NCBI RefSeq assembly: GCF_000750635.1
Contig: NZ_CCDM010000002.1
Span: forward strand, 868,001-932,000
Direction of reading: 5' to 3'
Source of the DNA: Oceanobacillus jeddahensis
GTDB taxonomy: Bacteria; Bacillota; Bacilli; Bacillales; Amphibacillaceae
DNA: 64,000 nt
Every line of letters begins with the position of its first letter. The stretch's first letter is position 1. Below the pieces are notes generated by a model, which was not told where the DNA came from, made no database searches, and worked only from the letters and a program-made list of their open reading frames with translations. Shown in pieces: positions 57,684 through 64,000 of the stretch. The translations under genes were made by a program, and so were the position numbers.

Positions 57684-57812
57684 ACAAGGCAGGATATAAG
57701 CAACATAATGCTTACGGATAAATTAGAACGAAGCTGATATTCATTGTTGCCACAGACAAATGAATGATGATATGATTAAACTTATGCAATCAGAGTATCG
57801 GGAGTGAATAAT

Positions 57813-58943
57813 TTGGCAAAACGAGATTATTATGATGTCTTAGGTGTAGAAAAGGGAGCATCAAAAGATGAAATAAAGAAGAGTTACCGGAAGCTGGCCC
57901 GTAAATATCATCCGGATGTAAATAAAGAAGAAGGCGCAGCAGAGAAATTTAAAGAAGTAAAAGAAGCTTATGAAGTATTAAGTGACGACCAAAAGAAAGC
58001 GCAGTATGATCAATTTGGGCATGCGGGCGCACAAGGTCAAGGCTTCGGAGGCTTTGGCGGTGGCGGAGCCCAAGACTTCGGTGGATTCAGTGATATTTTT
58101 GATATGTTTTTTGGCGGCGGCGGACGTTCGCGTGATCCGAATGCACCACAGCAAGGAGACGATTTGCAATACACGTTGATTCTTGATTTTGAAGAAGCAA
58201 TTTTTGGCAAAGAAACAGATATTGAAGTACCAAAAGAAGAAGAATGTGATACATGTGATGGTTCTGGAGCAAAACCGGGTACGAAAACAGAAACATGTTC
58301 ACATTGTCATGGTTCAGGCCAATTAAATCAAGAACAAAATACGCCATTTGGCCGTGTGGTTAACCGTCGTGTATGTCATTATTGTAATGGAACAGGAAAA
58401 ATCATTCCTGAAAAATGTGAAACCTGCGGCGGTGCCGGAACAGTTAATAGAAAGAAAAAAATCCATATTGATATTCCGGCCGGTATCGATGAAGGACAGC
58501 AAATCCGTGTTGCCGGCAAAGGAGATCCAGGGAAAAACGGCGGTCCAGCAGGTGATTTATTTGTCGTTATTCGTGTTCGTAAGCATGATTTCTTTGTCCG
58601 CGAAGGCGACCATATATTCTGTGAACTGCCACTAACCTTTGCACAAGCAGCTTTAGGAGATGAAATTGAAGTTCCTACTGTCCATGGGAAGGTTAAATTA
58701 AGAATCCCTGCTGGTACACAAGCAGGCAAAACATTCCGATTAAAAGGAAAAGGTGCACCAAATGTTCATGGACGAGGACATGGAGATCAGCATATTAAAG
58801 TAAAAGTGATGACGCCAACCAATTTAACAGACAAACAAAAAGATTTACTGCGTCAATTTAATGAACTAGGCGGAAATGAATCCACCGATGAACAAGAGGA
58901 TAATATTTTCCAGCGTTTTCGTAAAGCGTTCAAAGGAGACTAA
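57813..58943 (+). CDS. dnaJ: Co-chaperone DnaJ (Hsp40)
   Basis: A 376-residue class A DnaJ. It has the J domain with YHPD, a Gly/Phe-rich segment (about 75-115), four zinc repeats [24 protein letters not shown] and CETCGGAG, and the C-terminal substrate domains. The start is TTG 57813 after GGGAGTGAATAA, giving a product beginning [10 protein letters not shown] like other DnaJ; GTG 57804 overlaps the ribosome site. Confidence 0.97.
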   Translation: MAKRDYYDVLGVEKGASKDEIKKSYRKLARKYHPDVNKEEGAAEKFKEVKEAYEVLSDDQKKAQYDQFGHAGAQGQGFGGFGGGGAQDFGGFSDIFDMFFGGGGRSRDPNAPQQGDDLQYTLILDFEEAIFGKETDIEVPKEEECDTCDGSGAKPGTKTETCSHCHGSGQLNQEQNTPFGRVVNRRVCHYCNGTGKIIPEKCETCGGAGTVNRKKKIHIDIPAGIDEGQQIRVAGKGDPGKNGGPAGDLFVVIRVRKHDFFVREGDHIFCELPLTFAQAALGDEIEVPTVHGKVKLRIPAGTQAGKTFRLKGKGAPNVHGRGHGDQHIKVKVMTPTNLTDKQKDLLRQFNELGGNESTDEQEDNIFQRFRKAFKGD

Positions 58944-58945
58944 TC

Positions 58946-59009
58946 AGAGTGACCTCTAGCTTGAATTTTGTCAATAAATATAGATGACAAGCAAGCTGGA
59001 GGTATCTCT
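58946..59009 (+). terminator. Large inverted repeat after dnaJ
   Basis: An outer stem AGAGTGACCTCTAGCTTG / CAAGCTGGAGGTATCTCT with a few mismatches and an inner TTGTCA / TGACAA. The T run is weak (CTGTTTAC), so it may be a weak terminator or a structured spacer in the dnaJ-prmA leader. Confidence 0.6.
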
Positions 59010-59047
59010 GTTTACATAGATATTTCAAAAGAACGGCGGTGTTCAAT

Positions 59048-59989
59048 ATGAAATGGTCAGAGATTACCATTCTTACAACAAATGAAGCAGTGGAGCCTAT
59101 TTCAAACATTTTACATGAAACAGGTGCAAGTGGATTAGTTATTGAAGATCCATTGGACTTAGAGCAATTTGAAGGAGAAGGATTTGGAGAAGTAGTTGAG
59201 CTGGATCCGGAAGACTACCCGGAGGAAGGTGTTCGGATAAAGGCATACCTGCCAGTGAATAGCTTTTTAGGAGAAACGGTTGAAGAGATTAAACAGGCAA
59301 TTAATCAATTACTGCTTTATGATATTGATTTAGGAAAAAATCAGGTGACGATAAGTGAAGTTCATGAAGAGGAATGGGCGACTGCCTGGAAAAAGTATTA
59401 TAAGCCGGTTAAAATATCCAATCGCATCACAATCACTCCAACTTGGGAGGATTATAAACCAGTATCTACTGATGAATTAATTATAGAGCTGGATCCGGGC
59501 ATGGCGTTTGGTACTGGAACACATCCTACGACCGTTCTGAGCATTCAAGGCTTAGAAGCTTATATACAACCTGATGATAAAGTTATTGATGTGGGCTGTG
59601 GTTCTGGCGTTCTAAGTATTGCTTCTGTCAAATTAGGTGCAGAATCGGTACAAGCTTTTGATTTAGATGATATAGCTGTTAAAAGTACTACATTGAATGC
59701 GAAATTAAATCATGCCCATGAGAAAATAACAGTTAAACAGAATAATTTACTTGATGGCATAGAAGAACAGGCTGATGTTATTGTTTCCAATATCCTAGCT
59801 GAAATAATTGTCCGTTTTGTAGTGGAAGCTTATCATAATTTACGCCCAGGTGGTTATTTCATTACAGCGGGAATTATTCAAAATAAGAAACAATCTGTTC
59901 ATGATCAGTTAACAGAAGCAGGATTTGATATTATTTCTACCAGTGAAATGGAAGATTGGGTCTCCATTGTTGCTCGGAAACCAGAATAA
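59048..59989 (+). CDS. prmA: Ribosomal protein L11 methyltransferase PrmA
   Basis: A 313-residue methyltransferase that trimethylates L11. The N-terminal MKWSEITILTTNEAVEPISNILHETGASGLVIEDP, the linker GMAFGTGTHPTT and motif I VIDVGCGSGVLSIASVKLGA are family hallmarks; VSNILAEI is motif IV. I chose ATG 59048; an in-frame GTG nine bases earlier sits in the weak CGGCGGTG ribosome site. It is followed 16 bases later by rsmE. Confidence 0.96.
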   Translation: MKWSEITILTTNEAVEPISNILHETGASGLVIEDPLDLEQFEGEGFGEVVELDPEDYPEEGVRIKAYLPVNSFLGETVEEIKQAINQLLLYDIDLGKNQVTISEVHEEEWATAWKKYYKPVKISNRITITPTWEDYKPVSTDELIIELDPGMAFGTGTHPTTVLSIQGLEAYIQPDDKVIDVGCGSGVLSIASVKLGAESVQAFDLDDIAVKSTTLNAKLNHAHEKITVKQNNLLDGIEEQADVIVSNILAEIIVRFVVEAYHNLRPGGYFITAGIIQNKKQSVHDQLTEAGFDIISTSEMEDWVSIVARKPE

Positions 59990-60005
59990 AAGTAGGGGAT
60001 AGTAG

Positions 60006-60773
60006 ATGCAGCGCTATTTTATTTCGAAAGAACAGGTAGAAGGTCAGGTTATCAGAATCACTGGTGAAGACGTTCATCATATAACAAGGGTTATGCGAAA
60101 TAAGCCTGGTGACATGATTATTTGTAACACAGAGGACGGAAACTCAGCTCTTTGTAAAATTACAGGCATACATGAAGAAGAAGTGCAAGCAGTCATTGAA
60201 AGCTGGTTAGACGAGTCAGTTGAATTACCGGTAGAAGTGAGTCTTGCACAAGGAATTCCCAAAGGCGATAAGTTTGAATGGATCATCCAAAAAGGAACAG
60301 AGTTGGGCGCTGCAAGATTTATACCTTTTGCAGCGGAGAGGTCTGTTGCTAAATGGGATGAGCAGAAGTTTAATAAAAAAGCAAAACGCTTTAACAAAAT
60401 TATCAAGGAAGCTAGTGAACAGAGTCACCGTAACCAGATTCCAGAACTGTCTGATGTTATGCCATTAAAAACATTGATAGAAGAAAGCGAAGCCTATACC
60501 GTAAAGCTTTTTGCCTATGAAGAAGAGGCGAAAGGAGAGGTTGCAAATACTTCTTCTTTTGCAGCTGTATTGGATAACCTGTCTGATAATGATCGTATTC
60601 TGATGGTTATTGGACCAGAGGGAGGTATTTCTGTAGAAGAAGCAGATCATCTGAAAGGGGCCGGTTTTCAGGCTATTCGTCTTGGAAAGCGAATTTTACG
60701 TACAGAAACAGCAGCTTTGTACGCTTTAGCTAGTATTTCTTATCATATGGAAGAGTTTAGGTATAAGGGTTAG
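60006..60773 (+). CDS. rsmE: 16S rRNA m3U1498 methyltransferase RsmE
   Basis: A 255-residue SPOUT-class enzyme (YqeU). It has an N-terminal PUA-like domain (MQRYFI, VHHITRVMRNKPGD), then the trefoil-knot motifs LAQGIPKGDKFEWIIQKGTELG, MVIGPEGGISVEEADHLKGAGF and LGKRILRTETAALYAL. In B. subtilis mtaB (yqeV) comes next; here conserved order stops after rsmE. Confidence 0.96.
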   Translation: MQRYFISKEQVEGQVIRITGEDVHHITRVMRNKPGDMIICNTEDGNSALCKITGIHEEEVQAVIESWLDESVELPVEVSLAQGIPKGDKFEWIIQKGTELGAARFIPFAAERSVAKWDEQKFNKKAKRFNKIIKEASEQSHRNQIPELSDVMPLKTLIEESEAYTVKLFAYEEEAKGEVANTSSFAAVLDNLSDNDRILMVIGPEGGISVEEADHLKGAGFQAIRLGKRILRTETAALYALASISYHMEEFRYKG

Positions 60774-60875
60774 AAGGTTATTAATTTACCGCTGATTATT
60801 TTATAAGTCTAAGTAACCATTTTTAAAAAATCGTCTTCTCTTTGTGGGAAAATTACGTATAATAAATATAGGTAT

Positions 60876-60910
60876 AAGCATTGCAATATTCTTGCAATGC
60901 TTTATTTTAT
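60876..60910 (+). terminator. Terminator after rsmE
   Basis: A perfect 11-bp stem AAGCATTGCAA / TTGCAATGCTT with a five-base loop, then TATTTTAT. It lies only 25 bases before the next ribosome site, so a role as a leader attenuator for that gene is also possible. Confidence 0.8.
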
Positions 60911-60935
60911 ATACAAAAAGAAAGGGGAAAAGCGT

Positions 60936-61406
60936 ATGGATAGTGAACCTAAGCTTGTAACAGATAGGGAAGAAGATAATGAACCAAAAATAAAAATGGA
61001 GAGAAAAGAAGGCGAACCTACTGCGGCTTTTAAAGGTGCTTCTTGGGCAGCTTTATTAATTGGAGTTTCCGCTTATCTTATTGGTCTGTTTAATGCAACA
61101 ATGGAATTGAATGAAAAAGGGTATTATTTTGCTGTATTAATATTTGGCCTTTATTCAGCAGTATCATTACAAAAAGTAGTAAGAGATCGAGATGAGGGGA
61201 TTCCGGTAACCAATATTTATTATGGCATTAGTTGGGTTGCACTTATAATATCGATATCATTAATTGGGATTGGTTTATACAATGCCGGAAGTATTATTTT
61301 AAGTGAAAAAGGATTTTACGGCATGGCATTTGTGCTTAGTTTATTTTCAGCAGTAACCGTCCAGAAAAATATTAGAGATACAGAACAAGCTAGAGAAAGA
61401 GATTGA
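60936..61406 (+). CDS. YiaA/YiaB two-helix-domain membrane protein
   Basis: A 156-residue protein with two tandem copies of the YiaA/B two-helix module. Copy one is [21 protein letters not shown], then [30 protein letters not shown]; copy two is [22 protein letters not shown], then [27 protein letters not shown]. There are four membrane helices and an acidic N-terminal tail. The function is unknown. ATG 60936 has AAAGGGG upstream. It is outside the conserved block. Confidence 0.87.
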   Translation: MDSEPKLVTDREEDNEPKIKMERKEGEPTAAFKGASWAALLIGVSAYLIGLFNATMELNEKGYYFAVLIFGLYSAVSLQKVVRDRDEGIPVTNIYYGISWVALIISISLIGIGLYNAGSIILSEKGFYGMAFVLSLFSAVTVQKNIRDTEQARERD

Positions 61407-61429
61407 GAACAGAAGAGTTGAATATAGAA

Positions 61430-61470
61430 AAAGCCTAATTTTTGAAGGTAAAGAAATTAGGCTTTGTTAC
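61430..61470. terminator. Bidirectional terminator between the YiaA/B gene and the catalase gene
   Basis: A perfect 12-bp stem AAAGCCTAATTT / AAATTAGGCTTT, with A and T runs on both sides. Confidence 0.85.
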
Positions 61471-61550
61471 TTGAAGAAATTAAGGTGTAAAGTCTAAGAA
61501 ATCTACGCATCCGCTCGTCCTTTAGCATTCTTTTAATCTACGAATATCAT

Positions 61551-62963
61551 TTAGTCTCGCAGTCCCTCTGATACACGTTCACCGAGATCACGGGAAGCAA
61601 GAGAAAGGTATTCGATCGTTTTAGCCTGTAAGTCACTTCGTACTCCTGTCAGTGCGGTGACAAGATTCGAGACTAGCTGAGACTTCCATGTTGGTGATAA
61701 CGATTGATAAAATTCCCCGGCCTGTGAAAAATCATCTTGTTTTGCTATATCTGAACGCATGAGTCTTCCTTCTACAAAAGTACCCTCTCCACTTGTCTGT
61801 AAATCACTTGGCTGCCAATCCTTTTGATCATTTACTGGCACGCCCCGGAAACGCGGTCCGATACGATAACGCTGAGAATCCCAATAGACATTTGCCCGTC
61901 CTTGTAAAATCCTGTCATCAGTCAATTCCGCTCCATCTAATAAGTTCGATGGGGAGAATGCAATTTTCTCTACTTGCTCCATATAGTTATCAGGATTGCG
62001 ATTGAGCGTCATTTTTCCAACAGGATGTAAAGGGAACATCTTGGCATCCCATACTTTCGTGTCATCAAGGGGATCAAATGGCAGCTGGTCTGCATCTGCC
62101 GGGTCCATAATTTGTACATACAGCCCGTATTCTACCGAGCCTCCGTTCTCGATTGTTCGAAACAGATCTTCACCGGCATAATCGGGGTTGATTGCTGCAA
62201 TTTTCTCTGCCTCTTTGCTTGTAATGAATTGTACACCTTCAAATGGAATCCACTGGTATTTAATATAATGACGTTTCCCTTCTGCATTTCGCCACACGTA
62301 CGTACTCACACTATTACCAGGAATTCGCCGAAAACTTTTGGCTGTACCAATGTTAGAGAAGAGACGGACGATAAAATGTGTGGACTCCGGGTGCCTGGAA
62401 ACAAATTCCCAAAGCGAATTTGGATCCATCAGGTTGTTCTTTGGTGATGGTGAAAGTGCTTTGATGCTTTCTGGAAAACGCATCGGATCACGCAATAAAA
62501 AGACTGGGATATCATTACAAATAAGGTCAAAAATCCCGTCGTCTGTATAGAACTTTGTTGAGAACCCGCGTATGTTTCGCGATGTATCCGGAGTACCTTT
62601 ATTACTTGCTCCGAGCGAAAAACGAACAGCTACAGGAACCGTTTGACCAGTTTGCTGAAGAAAGGGAAGTTTTGTGTATTTGCTCATACTATTCAGCGTT
62701 TCAAAATATCCAAAAGCACCATATCCTTTCACATGTAAAGGGCGTTCTACAATCTTCTCGTGAATGAACGTTTCCAGTTTTTCATGTAAAATATTATCTT
62801 GTTCCAGTATGGGACCATCTTTACCAACTGTTTGGGAATGATATGGTCCAGAACTATCAGATTGCTTATGTTGACGAACAGAATGCTTGTTTCCTGTTTC
62901 TGTCTCTGTTTTTCGAACAGGAATGCGTCTTCCCTTTTGATGGTCTTGATTGTTATCCGTCAT
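61551..62963 (-). CDS. Haem catalase, divergent N-terminus
   Basis: A 470-residue monofunctional catalase. The catalytic His77 is in RPLHVKGYGAFGYFE, Asn150 in LICNDIPVFLLRDPMRFPE, and the proximal haem Tyr360 with Arg356 in GRANVYWDSQRYRIGP. The usual N-terminal TTNQG-type sequence is replaced by a polar stretch ending SQTVGKDGPILEQD, and several core positions differ from the common KatA sequence. It may be a KatX- or KatB-like enzyme, but I cannot assign the subgroup. The ATG has GAAGGAGGAAAT upstream. No PerR box was recognised. Confidence 0.9.
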   Translation of the reverse strand: MTDNNQDHQKGRRIPVRKTETETGNKHSVRQHKQSDSSGPYHSQTVGKDGPILEQDNILHEKLETFIHEKIVERPLHVKGYGAFGYFETLNSMSKYTKLPFLQQTGQTVPVAVRFSLGASNKGTPDTSRNIRGFSTKFYTDDGIFDLICNDIPVFLLRDPMRFPESIKALSPSPKNNLMDPNSLWEFVSRHPESTHFIVRLFSNIGTAKSFRRIPGNSVSTYVWRNAEGKRHYIKYQWIPFEGVQFITSKEAEKIAAINPDYAGEDLFRTIENGGSVEYGLYVQIMDPADADQLPFDPLDDTKVWDAKMFPLHPVGKMTLNRNPDNYMEQVEKIAFSPSNLLDGAELTDDRILQGRANVYWDSQRYRIGPRFRGVPVNDQKDWQPSDLQTSGEGTFVEGRLMRSDIAKQDDFSQAGEFYQSLSPTWKSQLVSNLVTALTGVRSDLQAKTIEYLSLASRDLGERVSEGLRD

Positions 62964-63173
62964 TATTTCCTCCTTCTGAAAAATTGGTCTACATTATATG
63001 GTTATGAACAATGCTTGTTTCAATATGCATCGTTATCGCAACTTATTTTAAAAGTGAAAACAATCCATTTTTTAGGATGAATTGAAACGAATTTAATGAA
63101 ATTTATATGGAGGAATCTGGGTTTTTCGACGCAGTTGACTTTTGTTATGGCACTTTAGCAGAGTTATATTAAA

Positions 63174-63476
63174 ATGAATATAAGTGAGAGGGAGTTAATA
63201 GATGAAAAAGCGTTATTTATGCTATTTCTTGTTGACTGTAGTGACAATAATGAAAGGGCTGATGATAACACAGATGTAAATAGCAATAACGAAATAGAGG
63301 CGGAATTCGGGAATGATAATACTATCGAAGAAGTAAATAATAGTGATTCTTCAGATTCAAATGAAGGTCTTTTTGAAGTGACAGAAGAAGAACAAATTGA
63401 TTTGAACATAGGAGATACAGCTGTAGTACAAACATCTATTGGAACTTATGAACTTATAGTCGATGGTGCTGAATAG
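63174..63476 (+). pseudogene. Frameshifted remnant of a lipoprotein with a DUF4352-like segment
   Basis: The long frame from 63174 encodes FLVDCSDNNERADDN (lipobox-like Cys), an Asn/Asp/Glu-rich linker and NIGDTAVVQTSIGTYELIVDGAE, which resembles the start of a DUF4352 domain, then stops. However, the good ribosome site GAGGGAG (63187-63193) leads to ATG 63202 in another frame, encoding MKKRYLCYFLL, a typical signal peptide start that soon hits a stop. One indel near 63215-63235 would join the two. The 3' end also seems cut short. Alternatives are a sequencing error or a short secreted protein. Confidence 0.45.
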
Positions 63477-63516
63477 GAATTAGTCATAAGCTGCTATCTT
63501 TCTTATCCTCTTTCAT

Positions 63517-63748
63517 TTATCACGGAGAAGCGTCCGTAAAACTCCCGCCTCAAAAATAAAGCGTGAAAATAAATTTATTTAGGCGGGAGATCAGGTGAGC
63601 TAACTCCCTGAATCACTAAGGCTAACTCAGTGGGAGAATGAAGGAAGCAGACTAAGTTCGCGACATCCTGGGACTGGGACTGCGATTACTCGTCCCATCG
63701 TAAAGAGTTGTGCGTCGAAAACTCCCACTGAGTGAAGTTTCGTTTTAT
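63517..63748 (+). repeat. Modular intergenic repeat family 1, copy G (complete reference form)
   Basis: A complete 232-bp copy. Helices: ACGGA/TCCGT at the 5' end; CTCCCGCCT / AGGCGGGAG; CTCAGTGGGAG with CTCCCACTGAG across the 3' half; GGGAC / GTCCC inside it. It lies 41 bases after the broken lipoprotein frame. The rest of the gap to 63949 holds two hairpins. Confidence 0.92.
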
Positions 63749-63788
63749 GTTACTGGATCCATAACATGGTTGGCTATTAACGTTTAAA

Positions 63789-63820
63789 AGCCGCATTTTT
63801 CAACGAAAGAATGCGGCTGA
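63789..63820. terminator. Hairpin in the last intergenic region
   Basis: AGCCGCATT / AATGCGGCT, perfect 9-bp stem with a 12-base loop; no strong T run. Confidence 0.5.
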
Positions 63821-63907
63821 TTCAATAAATTTGTACTTTCATTCCACAATCGTGCTTGGATTGTTTAACGAACTAAATAAAATTTAAATAGAAATATCAC
63901 GATATTA

Positions 63908-63950
63908 TTGGCGTTCATTAAAACCATGCAGCAAGAACGCCAACTTTTAT
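63908..63950. terminator. Hairpin beside the end of the - strand gene
   Basis: TTGGCGTTC / GAACGCCAA, perfect 9-bp stem, followed on the + strand by CTTTTATTATTTTT. It borders the stop codon of the partial gene at the edge. Confidence 0.6.
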
Positions 63951-64000
63951 TATTTTTCTTTTATATTCAGCTGAAACAAGTCAAAGGCGTTACCATACAA
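63950..64000 (-). CDS. C-terminal end of a - strand gene (partial)
   Basis: The last 16 codons before a TAA at 63952-63950 read LYGNAFDLFQLNIKEK. The pattern Y-G-N-A-x2-L-F resembles the C-terminus of amidohydrolase-type enzymes, but it is too short for an assignment. A hairpin follows the stop. Confidence 0.4.
   Translation of the reverse strand: MYGNAFDLFQLNIKEK

Overview
The window is AT-rich DNA from an endospore-forming member of the Bacillaceae. Gene content and protein sequences fit best with a halotolerant or alkaliphilic genus close to Oceanobacillus or Virgibacillus. The evidence is the order of the Bacillus subtilis ymf, recA, mutSL and yqe-com-dnaK blocks, many sporulation genes (spoIIIE/ftsK end, spoVS, cotE, sigK, sda, gpr, spoIIP, yqzM) and a complete seven-gene Mrp sodium/proton antiporter operon. 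The genus is inference; the family is well supported.

Layout. (1) 1-25 kb, + strand: the end of a FtsK/SpoIIIE translocase, a GntR regulator, ymfF-ymfH-ymfI-ymfJ-ymfK, rodZ, pgsA, cinA, recA, rny, ymdB, spoVS, miaB, ricA(ymcA), a Bcr/CflA exporter, cotE, mutS, mutL, miaA and hfq. This follows B. subtilis order, but pbpX and tdh-kbl are missing and an MFS exporter sits before cotE. (2) 25-27.5 kb: a repeat-rich junction, an orphan membrane protein, then uninterrupted sigK on the - strand. (3) 27.6-33.4 kb, - strand: mrpABCDEFG. (4) 33.4-35.5 kb: mostly noncoding, but holding a 46-codon sda gene on the - strand with a cluster of DnaA boxes at its promoter. (5) 35.5-60.8 kb: yqeG, yqeH, aroE, yhbY, nadD, yqeK, rsfS, yqeM, comEA, comEB, comEC, yqzM(-), holA, rpsT(-), gpr, spoIIP, yqxA, lepA, hemW, hrcA-grpE-dnaK, dnaJ, prmA and rsmE. 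This is again B. subtilis order, without comER. (6) 60.9-64 kb: accessory genes: a YiaA/B membrane protein, a catalase on the - strand, a broken lipoprotein-like remnant, and the last 16 codons of a - strand gene.

The genes are mainly informational and housekeeping: DNA repair (recA, mutSL), RNA decay and modification (rny, ricA, miaA, miaB, hfq, rsmE), ribosome assembly and translation (yqeH, yhbY, rsfS, lepA, rpsT, prmA), heat shock under CIRCE/HrcA, competence DNA uptake (comE, with cinA and recA) and sporulation.

The least explained material is intergenic. A modular repeat of about 230 bp occurs in seven recognisable copies and at least four fragments. One copy carries a 101-bp insert with perfect 17-bp inverted ends, and two copies look like internal deletion products. 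A second long-hairpin repeat, a possible structured element between cotE and mutS, and small elements ending in GTTCAAAAAGTC also occur. I saw no tRNA, rRNA, CRISPR array, prophage or transposase gene, and no clear new multi-gene system.
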